A stretch of 64,000 nucleotides of DNA from Hoeflea_A sp039025395 (GCA_039025395.1 JBCCOK010000015.1:1-64000), one strand, 5' to 3'; counted from the stretch's first letter, positions 46,208-55,261 are shown. Notes: generated by a model from the sequence alone, not told the origin. Numbers and translations: made by a program.

Positions 46208-46298
46208 GCGGCGCTCGATATGCAACCATCACCGGCAGCCGTAACAAAGCGCTCCGCAAGGAGCTTTGATAAACCTCAAGAATACCGCGCGCGACCGT

Positions 46299-46496
46299 TT
46301 AATTCAGGCCGCGGTGACTGGGTTTTACAATTTCACGGCGCAAATGTTCGATTTCGTCCTTGATCCGAAGCTTGCGTCTCTTGATATCGCTGATTGTTAT
46401 ATCATCGGCGGAAGGTTGGGCGAGTGCCGAGTGGAGTTCCTCTTCCAAAGCGCCGTGTTTCTTTTCAAGCGTTTCAAGACGAGCTTGGATTGCCAT
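46299..46496 (-). CDS. DUF465/YdcH family protein (first)
   Basis: 65 residues from ATG 46496, with GGGAG 7 bases upstream; the longer frame is unsupported. The sequence is a two-helix hairpin (LETLEKKHGALEEELHSAL, then DIKRRKLRIKDEIEHLRR), the YdcH pattern. Function unknown. It is divergent from a second YdcH gene, 213 bases away. Confidence 0.85.
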   Translation of the reverse strand: MAIQARLETLEKKHGALEEELHSALAQPSADDITISDIKRRKLRIKDEIEHLRREIVKPSHRGLN

Positions 46497-46709
46497 CGAA
46501 CAACTCCCTATTCCTGTTTGCCGCACCGTCCTCTTCCCAGACGATTTTGCCATTTTAATATGGTTGTTGTCGAAGATAAAATTCAAGATCGTGGATAACT
46601 TTGTAATGTTTGCTGTTTTGCCACCCAGCACAAAGTGGTAGAGGATTGCGCGCACCCTGAAACGGATATCATGGGGCCGCGATTTTCATGCTGGCCCGGG
46701 GGAGATCGC

Positions 46710-46913
46710 ATGTCGGATCAGGAACAGGCGGAGTTGCGGCTGAAGGCCGCGCGATTGCGCCAGGAACATGAAGATTTCGACGCTGCAATCAAGGCTATGG
46801 AAACTGTCGGTAGCGATGCGCTAAGCGTCCAGCGCATGAAAAAGAAAAAGCTGGCGTTGAAGGACCAGATAGCAAAAGTTGAAAATCAGGTCGTCCCTGA
46901 CATCATTGCTTGA
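46710..46913 (+). CDS. DUF465/YdcH family protein (second)
   Basis: 67 residues from ATG 46710, with GGGGGAG 5 bases before. A helical hairpin (LKAARLRQEHEDFDAAIKAM, then VQRMKKKKLALKDQIAKVE) with the basic KKKKL turn typical of YdcH. It is 15 bases before purE, so it is probably cotranscribed with purEK. Function unknown. Confidence 0.85.
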   Translation: MSDQEQAELRLKAARLRQEHEDFDAAIKAMETVGSDALSVQRMKKKKLALKDQIAKVENQVVPDIIA

Positions 46914-46928
46914 AAACAGGACTCCGAT

Positions 46929-47420
46929 ATGACGCCTCCGCCTGTTGCAATCATCATGGGCAGCCAGTCAGACTGGCCGACGATGAAACACGCCGCCGAT
47001 ATGCTCGACGCATTGCAGATTGGCTATGACGCACTGATTGTCTCTGCACACCGCACGCCCGAGCGCATGTATGAATTTGCCCGCTCGGCACGCGAGACGG
47101 GCTACAAGGCCATCATCGCCGGCGCAGGCGGAGCCGCGCATCTGCCGGGCATGACGGCATCATTGACGCCGCTTCCTGTATTCGGCGTACCGGTTGAGTC
47201 ACAAGCGCTTTCGGGCCAGGACAGCCTGCTTTCGATCGTTCAGATGCCTGCCGGAATTCCGGTCGGCACGATGGCGATAGGGCAACCCGGGGCCACAAAT
47301 GCAGCCCTGATGGCAGCGGCAGTGATTGCCCTCTATGACCCCGCCGTCGCGCAACGGCTGGATGCGTGGCGCAAAGACCGTTCCGAAACCGTTGCGCTTC
47401 GCCCGGAAGACGGAGACTGA
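46929..47420 (+). CDS. purE: N5-carboxyaminoimidazole ribonucleotide mutase
   Basis: 163 residues. It converts N5-CAIR to CAIR in purine synthesis. Key blocks are IIMGSQSDWPTMKHA (10-24), VSAHRTPERM with the catalytic His near 42, GAGGAAHLPGM and GTMAIGQPGATNAAL. It is cytosolic and octameric in the family. It is followed two bases later by purK, its functional partner. Confidence 0.97.
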   Translation: MTPPPVAIIMGSQSDWPTMKHAADMLDALQIGYDALIVSAHRTPERMYEFARSARETGYKAIIAGAGGAAHLPGMTASLTPLPVFGVPVESQALSGQDSLLSIVQMPAGIPVGTMAIGQPGATNAALMAAAVIALYDPAVAQRLDAWRKDRSETVALRPEDGD

Positions 47421-47422
47421 CA

Positions 47423-48496
47423 ATGACCGACCAGACGATCGGGATTGTTGGCGGCGGTCAGCTGGGCCGCATGCTTTCAATGGCGGCAGCGCGTCTTGGG
47501 TTTCACACCATCATCCTAGAGCCGGAATTGAAGTGTCCGGCCGCACAGGTTGCCGGGAGCCAGATCACGGCTCCCTATGATGACCCGGACGCTCTGGACA
47601 CGCTAGCAGTCCTCAGCGACGTCATCACCTATGAATTCGAAAATGTGCCTGTCAGTTCTGCCCGTGCCCTGGCTGAGAAAAAGGCTGTTTACCCGCCGCC
47701 CCGCGCCCTCGAGGTGGCACAGGATCGCCTCACGGAAAAACAGTTCTTGCGCGATTGCGGTGTAAAGACCGCCAAATTCATTGCCATTGACAGCCAGGTG
47801 CAGCTTGACGAGGCACTGGAGCGAATGGGCGGAACGGGCGTTTTGAAGACCCGCCGTCTTGGTTACGACGGCAAGGGACAGATGCTGTTCGATCAGCCGG
47901 GCCAGAGCGCCAGTCACGCGTTTTCCAAGCTTGGTGCGGTGCCACTTATACTGGAAAACCTCGTGCCCTTCGATGCCGAGATATCCGTTATTGCGGCGCG
48001 CGCCAAAGACGGCCAGACCGCGACCTACGATCCTGCCCAAAACCACCACAGCGAAGGTATCCTGCGCCGCTCGGTCGTCCCCGCGCAGGTGCCCGCTCAA
48101 ACGCTGCAAGCGGCAAAGGCTGCTGCGATCAGCGTGGTTGAAAGTCTCGACTATGTGGGCGTCATCGGTATCGAGTTCTTTGTGCTTTCCGACGGCGGTC
48201 TGCTTGCCAACGAAATCGCGCCTCGGGTCCACAATTCCGGCCATTGGACCGAAGCCGCCTGTGTCGTTTCCCAGTTCGATCAGCATATCAGGGCAATCTG
48301 CAGCCTGCCCCTTGCGGCGTGCACAAGACACAGCGATTGCGTAATGGGGAACCTTATTGGGGATGATATCGACCGGGTGCCGCAACTGCTTGCAGAACCC
48401 GACACCTTCGTTCATGTCTACGGGAAAGCTGAAACGCGACCGGGCCGAAAAATGGGGCACTTCACGCGCCTGCTCGACAATGGAACCCGGGCCTGA
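47423..48496 (+). CDS. purK: N5-carboxyaminoimidazole ribonucleotide synthase
   Basis: 357 residues from ATG 47423, 2 bases after purE, with GGAG 7 bases upstream. An ATP-grasp enzyme that carboxylates AIR with bicarbonate. It opens TIGIVGGGQLGRMLSMA; RRLGYDGKGQ and NEIAPRVHNSGHWT are the ATP-grasp substrate and metal regions. A bidirectional-looking hairpin lies 45 bases after the stop. Confidence 0.97.
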   Translation: MTDQTIGIVGGGQLGRMLSMAAARLGFHTIILEPELKCPAAQVAGSQITAPYDDPDALDTLAVLSDVITYEFENVPVSSARALAEKKAVYPPPRALEVAQDRLTEKQFLRDCGVKTAKFIAIDSQVQLDEALERMGGTGVLKTRRLGYDGKGQMLFDQPGQSASHAFSKLGAVPLILENLVPFDAEISVIAARAKDGQTATYDPAQNHHSEGILRRSVVPAQVPAQTLQAAKAAAISVVESLDYVGVIGIEFFVLSDGGLLANEIAPRVHNSGHWTEAACVVSQFDQHIRAICSLPLAACTRHSDCVMGNLIGDDIDRVPQLLAEPDTFVHVYGKAETRPGRKMGHFTRLLDNGTRA

Positions 48497-48539
48497 ACTT
48501 GACAGGGATTTCCGTTGCGGTTAAACGCCTCCTCAGATG

Positions 48540-48567
48540 AAAAAAGCGCGTCGGATGGCGCGCTTTT
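48540..48567 (+). terminator. Terminator after purK
   Basis: AAAAGCGCG (48542-48550) pairs with CGCGCTTTT (48559-48567) across an 8-base loop, followed by GGTTGTTTTT. It ends the purEK transcript before rpmJ. Confidence 0.65.
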
Positions 48568-48626
48568 GGTTGTTTTTAAGCCAAGCCGTTGGTAGCCAGA
48601 CGAATAGTGACGGAAAGTCCAGGAAG

Positions 48627-48752
48627 ATGAAGATCAAAAATTCGCTCAAAGCGCTGAAAAAACGCCATCGCGAAAACCGTCTGGTTCGTCGTAAAGGCCG
48701 CGTTTACGTCATCAACAAGCAGAATCCGCGTTTCAAGGCCCGTCAGGGTTAG
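48627..48752 (+). CDS. rpmJ: 50S ribosomal protein L36
   Basis: 41 residues from ATG 48627 (MKIKNSLKALKKRHRENR, then VRRKGRVYVINKQNPRFKARQG). It is the longer, zinc-finger-free L36 type: Cys and His ligands are missing except one His. GGAAAG lies 9 bases upstream. The longer frame that contains it is not real. It is a standalone gene between a terminator and the TPR gene promoter. Confidence 0.95.
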   Translation: MKIKNSLKALKKRHRENRLVRRKGRVYVINKQNPRFKARQG

Positions 48753-48799
48753 CAAGTACACACGGCTCTGCTTTTTTCAGCATTCAACAAAAATTAACT

Positions 48800-48827
48800 T
48801 TGACCGATTGACCGTGCGCCATATGTT
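48800..48827 (+). promoter_or_regulatory. Promoter candidate at the TPR gene
   Basis: TTGACC (48800-48805) and TATGTT (48822-48827) with 16 bases between. The predicted transcription start falls at or next to the ATG at 48834, which has no proper ribosome site; a leaderless message is possible. Confidence 0.45.
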
Positions 48828-48833
48828 TGGGGC

Positions 48834-49463
48834 ATGCGAAGCACATCAAAACCCATCCGTCGTCTGTTGATAGCCGCAGCGGTTGTTGTCACGTTCAGTA
48901 TATCTCCTGTTGGTACTTCTTACGCCATCGCCCAGGACACAAACCAAACGTCTGTCAAACCGCTTGAACCCGTACAGACGCGCACAGAGCGCCTCAACGG
49001 TTATTTTCTGGACCTTAAACGCGAAGCAGAGCCGGCGTCGGCAAGGCGCATTGCCGATCGGATCTGGGCCGAGTGGCGCACATCGGAAAGCGCCACTTCC
49101 AATCAGCTGATGGAGTGGGCAAACGAAGCCATTAGCGACAAGCGGTATTTCACGGCCCTCGATCTTCTTGATCAGATCACCGTGCTCAATCCCGACTACG
49201 CAGAAGCGTGGAACCGCCGCGCAACCCTCCACTACATCATGAACAACCATGACAAGTCGATGGCCGATATCAACATCGTTCTGCAGCTGGAGCCGCGCCA
49301 TTTCGGTGCCTTGATGGGCATGGCATCCATTCTGTCGGCTTCTGGCAGCGATGAGGCAGCACTCGAGACCTACCTCAAGGTTCTTGAGGTTTACCCGGCC
49401 ATGCGCGAGGCACAAAAACGTGTCGGAGAGTTGTCGGAAGAGCTGACCGGCGACGAAATCTAG
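48834..49463 (+). CDS. TPR protein, exported
   Basis: 209 residues. A signal peptide (basic MRSTSKPIRRLL then a hydrophobic core, ending near YAIAQ at 34) is followed by a helical domain. Tetratricopeptide units begin at about 100 (YAEAWNRRATLHYIM, then DINIVLQLEPRHFGALMGMAS). It is likely periplasmic or inner-membrane-associated. Function unknown; the family is common in rhizobia. Confidence 0.85.
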   Translation: MRSTSKPIRRLLIAAAVVVTFSISPVGTSYAIAQDTNQTSVKPLEPVQTRTERLNGYFLDLKREAEPASARRIADRIWAEWRTSESATSNQLMEWANEAISDKRYFTALDLLDQITVLNPDYAEAWNRRATLHYIMNNHDKSMADINIVLQLEPRHFGALMGMASILSASGSDEAALETYLKVLEVYPAMREAQKRVGELSEELTGDEI

Positions 49464-49486
49464 GCGCGCAGGGGTACGGCTGATCT

Positions 49487-50569
49487 GTGACCGGATTTCT
49501 TCTGACGATCGTCTGTGTGTTGGTATTGGGCCTGGTTGCGTTTACATGGCTGCAGGTTCGCCGGCTTGAACGCCTGTACGCGCCGAGCGGCGAATTCGTC
49601 GACATGGGCGGATATCGGCTGCATTGTTTGCATGTGCCAGCCGCCGAAGGCGCTGACCTTCCGCCAATTGTGTTTTTGCATGGCGCAAGCGGCAATCTGC
49701 GCGACCAAGCTCTTGCCTTCCGGCAAAAATTGCGGGGCCGCGCAGAGTTGCTTTTTGTCGACCGTCCGGGACATGGCTGGTCCGAAAGAGGGCCCGAAGC
49801 CAATGGTTGGCCGGATGGACAGGCGCGCGCCATTGCCGAATTGATGAAGCGAAAGCAGATAAAAAGCGCTCTGGTGGTTGGCCATTCCTTCGGCGGCGTC
49901 ATTGCGGCCAACATGGCGCTTGAGGCGCCCGACGCTGTGAAGGGCCTGCTTTTCCTGTCTGCTGCCACCTACCCGTGGCCGGGCGGCATCGACTGGCACT
50001 ACAGGTTCGGCGCCAATCCGCTCACTGGCCGCCTTCTTTCCTGGCTTGCTGTGATGCCGGCGGGCCTGTTGCGCATCGAGCGCGTTGTGCGGTGCGTTTT
50101 CAGCCCCAACGTCTGTCCGGCCAATTACGTTCAGGATACTGCAGCGGCCCTCGTCTTGCGGCCCCGCACATTCCGCTACAACGCCCGCGACATCGCAAAT
50201 CTGTATGACTTTGTTGTTGCCGTTTCACCGCGCTACGCTGAAATCGACAAACCAACCGTCATCATCACCGGTGAGACCGACCTGATCGTGTCGCCGGATA
50301 TCCACTCAAACGCCCTGGCAAAAGCCATAAAGGGCAGCATCCTGTTGCGGTTGCATGGCGTCGGCCACAAGCCTGATTTCGGTGCCAACGACCTGTGTGT
50401 GTCAGCATTGGAGAAGCTGAACGGCAAACGGGTGGATTTGGAAACCGAAGCGCGCCGGCTCGAACGCCGCCTTGCCGGCGATGGTGGATCTGATGAGCGG
50501 GAAGAGACACAGCGATCGGGCAGCGCGTCGGGCCGTCAGATACCGGTCATGCCGTCGGATCCGATATAG
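49487..50569 (+). CDS. Alpha/beta hydrolase
   Basis: 360 residues from a GTG at 49487. An N-terminal hydrophobic anchor (FLLTIVCVLVLGLVAFTWL) precedes the fold. The oxyanion motif FLHGASGNLRDQ is near 66. The nucleophile elbow is VVGHSFGGVIAAN (near 126-138). The Asp and His of the triad are in ITGETDLIV and HGVGHKPDF. The substrate is unknown. Its 3' end overlaps the convergent pyk by 34 bases. Confidence 0.87.
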   Translation: MTGFLLTIVCVLVLGLVAFTWLQVRRLERLYAPSGEFVDMGGYRLHCLHVPAAEGADLPPIVFLHGASGNLRDQALAFRQKLRGRAELLFVDRPGHGWSERGPEANGWPDGQARAIAELMKRKQIKSALVVGHSFGGVIAANMALEAPDAVKGLLFLSAATYPWPGGIDWHYRFGANPLTGRLLSWLAVMPAGLLRIERVVRCVFSPNVCPANYVQDTAAALVLRPRTFRYNARDIANLYDFVVAVSPRYAEIDKPTVIITGETDLIVSPDIHSNALAKAIKGSILLRLHGVGHKPDFGANDLCVSALEKLNGKRVDLETEARRLERRLAGDGGSDEREETQRSGSASGRQIPVMPSDPI

Positions 50570-51975
50570 GCGATCCGCAGCATATTGGTGGCGCCGGGCG
50601 TCCCCAACGGAACGCCAGCTGAGATAATGACGCGATCGCCCGGTTTTGCCAGACCTTCCCGGAATGCAATACGGCAGGCGCGGTCGACCATATCGTCCAG
50701 ATCACGCGCATCTTCTGTTACGACGCAGTGGAGGCCCCACACCACGGATAAACGCCGCGCGGTCTGAATGACCGGTGACAATGCAATGATCGGTACTTGC
50801 GGGCGCTCCCGGGAAGCGCGCATGCCGGTTGTCCCTGACGAGGTGTAACAAACGATTGCCGACAATTTCAGCGTTTCGGCAATCTGACGGGCAGCCAGAG
50901 ATATCGCGTCGGCACCGGTCGCTTCCGGTTCGGACCGTTGCGCATGGATGATGCTTGAATAATTCGGGTCCAGCTCGACCTTGCGGGCGATTGCGGCCAT
51001 CGTCGAAACGGCTTCGACCGGATACTCGCCAGCCGCGGACTCCGCCGACAACATCACGGCATCTGCACCCTCATAGACAGCTGTCGCAACGTCCGAAACC
51101 TCTGCCCGTGTCGGAACCGGCGCCGCGATCATCGATTCGAGCATTTGAGTCGCAACGACAACCGGTTTGCCGGCGCGTCGACAGGCTCTCGTCAGTTGCT
51201 TTTGCAGGCCGGGAACAGATTCAATCGGCATTTCGACACCGAGATCGCCACGCGCCACCATCAACGCATCGGACAGTTCGATGATCTCGTCAACGCGTTC
51301 GATCGCTTGCGGTTTTTCCACCTTGGCCATCAGGCCGACCCGCGAACGAGCAACCTTGCGTACTTCCGCGAGGTCTTCCGGCCGCTGGATAAAGGATAAC
51401 GCAACCCAGTCGACATTCTCGGTCTCCAAGACGGCGGCAAGATCTTTGTGATCCTTGTCGGTCAGGGCACTGACGCCAAGCGTCGTGTCGGGCAGGCTGA
51501 CGCCCTTCCGATCGGAAATCTTGGTGCCGGAAACAACCTTGCAAACGATGGTTTTGCTATCGCTCGATTCGGCCGCAAGCTGCAGCCTACCGTCATCGAT
51601 CAGTAAGCGGTGACCGGGCTGCACCGCCGCAAAAATCTCGGGATGCGGTAGATAAACGCGCGTCGAATCACCCGGTACATCCTTGTTATCCAGCGTGAAC
51701 CTTTGACCGGGTACCAGCTCGACCGCGCCGTCGGCAAACGTTCCAACCCGCAATTTCGGGCCCTGCAGGTCAGCCAGTATGCCAATCGGCCGCCCGCAGC
51801 GCTTTTCGACCTTGCGAATACGGTCGACAAGCTGCCGCATCAGCTCATGACTGGAGTGACTCATATTGATCCTGAACAGGTCTGCACCTGCTTCATGAAG
51901 TTTGAAAATCGTATCCTCATCCGAAGAGGAAGGGCCCAGGGTCGCCAGTATCTTGACTTTGCGAAGTTGGGTCAT
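50536..51975 (-). CDS. pyk: Pyruvate kinase
   Basis: 479 residues. It makes pyruvate and ATP from PEP and ADP. Motifs run from ILATLGPSSSDEDTI through the metal/catalytic block LMVARGDLGVEMP (near 235-247) to VVVATQMLESMI. The C-terminal domain carries the allosteric-site region ISAGVPLGTPGATNMLRI. It overlaps the following DUF1036 gene by 4 bases and the convergent hydrolase by 34 bases. Confidence 0.97.
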   Translation of the reverse strand: MTQLRKVKILATLGPSSSDEDTIFKLHEAGADLFRINMSHSSHELMRQLVDRIRKVEKRCGRPIGILADLQGPKLRVGTFADGAVELVPGQRFTLDNKDVPGDSTRVYLPHPEIFAAVQPGHRLLIDDGRLQLAAESSDSKTIVCKVVSGTKISDRKGVSLPDTTLGVSALTDKDHKDLAAVLETENVDWVALSFIQRPEDLAEVRKVARSRVGLMAKVEKPQAIERVDEIIELSDALMVARGDLGVEMPIESVPGLQKQLTRACRRAGKPVVVATQMLESMIAAPVPTRAEVSDVATAVYEGADAVMLSAESAAGEYPVEAVSTMAAIARKVELDPNYSSIIHAQRSEPEATGADAISLAARQIAETLKLSAIVCYTSSGTTGMRASRERPQVPIIALSPVIQTARRLSVVWGLHCVVTEDARDLDDMVDRACRIAFREGLAKPGDRVIISAGVPLGTPGATNMLRIAYIGSDGMTGI

Positions 51976-52427
51976 TGGCTCTGGCTGTCCTCGGGTTCTA
52001 TCGAATCGGAGAGCTGAACCATCCAGCTCGACTGTTGGCCGGTATCGTACTCTTTGAAGCCCATGCGCAGATAACCGCGCGTGAAGCAGTTCTTGACATC
52101 GACAATCTTGAATTCATCTTCCGCAACGCACATGTCGACGTTGCCGCCCCAACGCCCGCCCTTTGCCGCATCTTCGGCGTAGAGATAGTAAAACCGGGAT
52201 GCCAGCGGCCCTTCAATCAGCGTTGCGCAAGAGGTTGCGGAGATCTGCCACCAACCTTCTGAGACCCATCCCTCGTCACTGCGATATCCGATTGCGACGC
52301 CGACCAGATTTTGCGTTCCGTTGCAGACGCGAAAGTCTGCCTGTGCCTCCGGGACCGAAACCATGCAGCCCAACACCGCGACAACGCCGACAATGCCAAA
52401 CCGGAAATAATTGCCCAAATCAGTCAC
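51972..52427 (-). CDS. DUF1036 family exported protein
   Basis: 151 residues. A signal-like N-terminus (to about 30, SVPEAQA) is followed by a DUF1036 domain with FRVCNGTQNLVGVAIGYR, SEGWWQISATSCATLIEGPL and CFTRGYLRMGFKEYDTG. Four cysteines suggest disulfides in the periplasm. The gene lies upstream of pyk with a 4-base stop/start overlap, an association conserved in rhizobia. Function unknown. Confidence 0.85.
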   Translation of the reverse strand: MTDLGNYFRFGIVGVVAVLGCMVSVPEAQADFRVCNGTQNLVGVAIGYRSDEGWVSEGWWQISATSCATLIEGPLASRFYYLYAEDAAKGGRWGGNVDMCVAEDEFKIVDVKNCFTRGYLRMGFKEYDTGQQSSWMVQLSDSIEPEDSQSQ

Positions 52428-52642
52428 TGCTTGTTTCGATCCCCTTTATACGGTTGGCGTTTCTGATATCTGCCGCATTGCGGTTCAGATTGTCAACGAG
52501 ACGCACGCGCCGCGAACCAATAAACGCGATGGCGGTACCAATTGCTCTTTGATGATCAAAGGTCGAGGCATTATATAGCGCCCATACAGATGCATCGGCG
52601 GCAAAACAATCCGCATGCCGGCAACGAGGCTTGGAGCAGCAG

Positions 52643-52948
52643 ATGACGGAACTATCAAAGCAGCAGCAGACCGAGTTTGAAGCGGCAGCCTTCCGCACAC
52701 TTGTCAAACACTTGCGCAACCGCACCGACGTCCAGAATATTGACCTGATGAACCTCGGCGGCTTTTGCCGCAACTGCCTTTCGAACTGGTACCAGGATGC
52801 GGCACAAGAGGCCGGCATCGATATGACCAGGCCCGAAGCCCGTGAGATCGTTTACGGCATGCCTTACGAGGAATGGAAAGAAAAATATCAGACTGAGGCA
52901 AGCGAGGCGCAGAAAGCGGCCTTTGCCAAGTCCCAAGAAGAGCAATGA
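52643..52948 (+). CDS. DUF1244 family protein
   Basis: 101 residues from ATG 52643, with GGAG 6 bases upstream. Conserved core FRTLVKHLRNRTDVQNIDLM, then GGFCRNCLSNWY with two Cys in CRNC, and YGMPYEEWKEKYQ. The family is all-helical, alpha- and gammaproteobacterial, and of unknown role. It is followed 155 bases later by gapR. Confidence 0.87.
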   Translation: MTELSKQQQTEFEAAAFRTLVKHLRNRTDVQNIDLMNLGGFCRNCLSNWYQDAAQEAGIDMTRPEAREIVYGMPYEEWKEKYQTEASEAQKAAFAKSQEEQ

Positions 52949-53103
52949 AGCTCTAAGACAAGATGAGCCTGTGTCTTTCAGGGACAAGCACTTTTACGGC
53001 CTTGACGGGAAACCTTGTGCCGGGCACCTCTGCATTTCTGCAAGGGACCCGAGACGATTCGGTCCCGCACACGTCATACCCGTCGCACATGAAGGAGTTG
53101 CCC

Positions 53104-53367
53104 ATGTCGGATACCCAAGGCCTGGCCAGAAATCAGCTGCGCGCTTTTGTAGAGCGCATCGAAAGGCTGGAGGAAGAGAAAAAGACAATCGCCGAGGACA
53201 TCAAAGAGGTGTATGGCGAAGCCAAAGCCATGGGGTATGACACGAAAATCCTGCGCCGGGTGATTTCAATACGCAAGCAGGATCAAAACGAACGCATGGA
53301 GCAGGAAGCGGTTCTGGACACCTATCTGCATGCGCTCGGCATGGCGGCAGCGCCGCAGGAGGCCTGA
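53104..53367 (+). CDS. gapR: GapR family nucleoid-associated protein (DUF2312)
   Basis: 87 residues from ATG 53104, with AAGGAG 6 bases upstream. It matches DUF2312: LRAFVERIERLEEEKKTIAE, then IKEVYGEAKAMGYDTKILRRV and IRKQDQNERMEQEAVL. Caulobacter GapR of this family clamps overtwisted AT-rich DNA and supports replication and division. The protein is small, helical and highly charged. The symbol is by family. Confidence 0.85.
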   Translation: MSDTQGLARNQLRAFVERIERLEEEKKTIAEDIKEVYGEAKAMGYDTKILRRVISIRKQDQNERMEQEAVLDTYLHALGMAAAPQEA

Positions 53368-53401
53368 AACGGTACTCAGCGTTTTGTTTTGAACAAGCCG
53401 C

Positions 53402-55261
53402 TTAGCCGCCGATCCCCTCAAAACGGGCAACGGTTTTGAAATTCACCGCTCGTCCAGAGAAACGGTTTGTGTTGGCAATTGTGTGGCCGGTTGAAAAGCC
53501 ATCGAGATGAACGATCTGAGGCGGATTGCGAAGATACGGCGAAACAAACTGCGGCGCCGTAAACGCGGCATCAATGGACAAGAGCGTTCCTGCCGAAACA
53601 GCCTCTTTGGCAATCATCTGACGGTTCGGTTTTGGCTCGACCCGCACCGAGCCGGACCGATCGCCTTCGGCATCCGCAGCGCTCGGCCGTGCACCCTTGG
53701 CCCTCGATAGCGCCGTTGAGGTCGAGAACATATCAACACCCAAACCTTGCGTTGACGGAGCCAGCGCAACCCTGACAGGCGCGGCGTTCAAACCGAGCGG
53801 CGATGGCGTCGGCGTTGGAATGCCTGCTGTTGCGGCATCCTGTGAAATGATGGCTGCAAGAGTTTGCCCGTCGGGAGAAACAAAGTCGGGACGCCCTGCC
53901 GGCCGCGGCACATAGGCAAGTTTCGGACTATCCTCGCCATTGCTATCCGCTGTCTGATCCAATTCGCCACGCATCAGCGGCGTATCGGCCGGACTGGCAA
54001 CGACCGGCGCATTGATCAGCGCGCCGATCGCCGTATTCGTCGGACGGTTTCCAGGGGTCGGCGCCAGCGCCACGCGCGTACCGCGCTGATTGAATGTTTC
54101 GGTTCGAAGCTGCGGTACTGGAATACGAGCACCGCGCGTGCTGGTGGTCTCATTGTTCCAGGCTTGTGTGGTGGCAACAGCAGACGTGTTGGACAGCGTG
54201 GCTACGGTCAGCGGAACCGTTGATACGGAATGGTCGGGCGTATTGAGCGTGACGCTCCGTCCATCGGGAACAAGGCCGCCCGGACGCCGCGGATTGTCGC
54301 TGGCGGGCGTCGGTATGACTTGCGGTATCTCAGCAGCGGCCAGGGCAACGGCCACGCCGGAATCAGGCGGCGTGGGCCGCGATTGCGGCGTCGGAATATA
54401 AGCAAGCTGAGGCGTTGCTTCGACCGGCTCAGGCCTCGGAGCGGCGGTGACGGCGGCAACCTGCGTCTGCCTGACAGGCGCCGCCGGGGCTGAATCATCC
54501 GTGTCCCGGTTGCGCCTGAAAAGACCCGCCAGCAATCCGTTGCCGCTGGACGTTGCCCGGCTCGGCCGCTTTCCGGCAACCTGTATGCTGTCGGCGCTCA
54601 CGCGCGTCTTGTAGTCCGCCAGTGCCTGGTTGTAGCCGGGCAGTGGCTTCCCGTCGGACGGCAGATGCAGCGTTTTTCCGTCGGGGAAGACCTGGCTCAG
54701 TTCCTTGCGGTTCATTCGCGGCCATGACCGTACACTGCCGACATCAAGGTGAACGAACGGCGATCCCGATTTCGGGTAGTAGCCGACGCCTCCAACCTGA
54801 AACTTCATGCCGATACGGCGCAGTTTCTTGACAGGCACGCCAGGGATGTAGAAATCGATTGCCTTGCCGAGCGTGTGCTGGCTCCTCTTGGCCACGCCCC
54901 GCGAGCGCTTGCGCAACATCGCATTGGTCTTTGGCGACCGGTAGGCGGATACGACGTGGATATGCTCTTTCGAACCCGTTTCCTGGTAAACCTCCCACAG
55001 AAGGTCAAAGAGGCGCGGGTCCATCTTGGTGGCTTCCTTTTGCCGCCAGTCACGCAGGAAGCGATTCAGCTTGGTCAATCCGCCCGGAACATAACGGCCA
55101 TTCTTCTTGAATGTGATCGTCGCACGCTCTTTCGTGTGGATGAAATAGAGGTTAAGCGAGCGTGTTTCCGCATTCGCGGGTCCCGCTGCCGCAACGCACA
55201 CGACCGCAGCCAGCGCCGCGGCAAACAGCCGCGCGCGATGAATGACCGCAATGGCGGACAT
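53402..55261 (-). CDS. DUF882 (M15-like) protein with long repeat tail
   Basis: 619 residues from ATG 55261, where a signal peptide begins; the extra 39 codons upstream are not supported. The DUF882 domain (about 30-180) resembles YcbK/M15 D,D-peptidases: HVVSAYRSPKTNAML, then KRSQHTLGKAIDFYIPG with zinc ligands H129 and D136, and FVHLDVG with H171. Residues about 250-600 are low-complexity and proline-rich, with a recurring L/V-A-x-x-P-x-P-x-x-R-P motif at about 286, 397 and 448. It is probably periplasmic and acts on peptidoglycan. Confidence 0.85.
   Translation of the reverse strand: MSAIAVIHRARLFAAALAAVVCVAAAGPANAETRSLNLYFIHTKERATITFKKNGRYVPGGLTKLNRFLRDWRQKEATKMDPRLFDLLWEVYQETGSKEHIHVVSAYRSPKTNAMLRKRSRGVAKRSQHTLGKAIDFYIPGVPVKKLRRIGMKFQVGGVGYYPKSGSPFVHLDVGSVRSWPRMNRKELSQVFPDGKTLHLPSDGKPLPGYNQALADYKTRVSADSIQVAGKRPSRATSSGNGLLAGLFRRNRDTDDSAPAAPVRQTQVAAVTAAPRPEPVEATPQLAYIPTPQSRPTPPDSGVAVALAAAEIPQVIPTPASDNPRRPGGLVPDGRSVTLNTPDHSVSTVPLTVATLSNTSAVATTQAWNNETTSTRGARIPVPQLRTETFNQRGTRVALAPTPGNRPTNTAIGALINAPVVASPADTPLMRGELDQTADSNGEDSPKLAYVPRPAGRPDFVSPDGQTLAAIISQDAATAGIPTPTPSPLGLNAAPVRVALAPSTQGLGVDMFSTSTALSRAKGARPSAADAEGDRSGSVRVEPKPNRQMIAKEAVSAGTLLSIDAAFTAPQFVSPYLRNPPQIVHLDGFSTGHTIANTNRFSGRAVNFKTVARFEGIGG

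Noticed and set aside
46244..46268. Hairpin between the acyl-CoA ligase and the first YdcH gene as a terminator
   Set aside because: The stem is interrupted by two unpaired bases and has no T-run in either direction, so I left it out as a called terminator.
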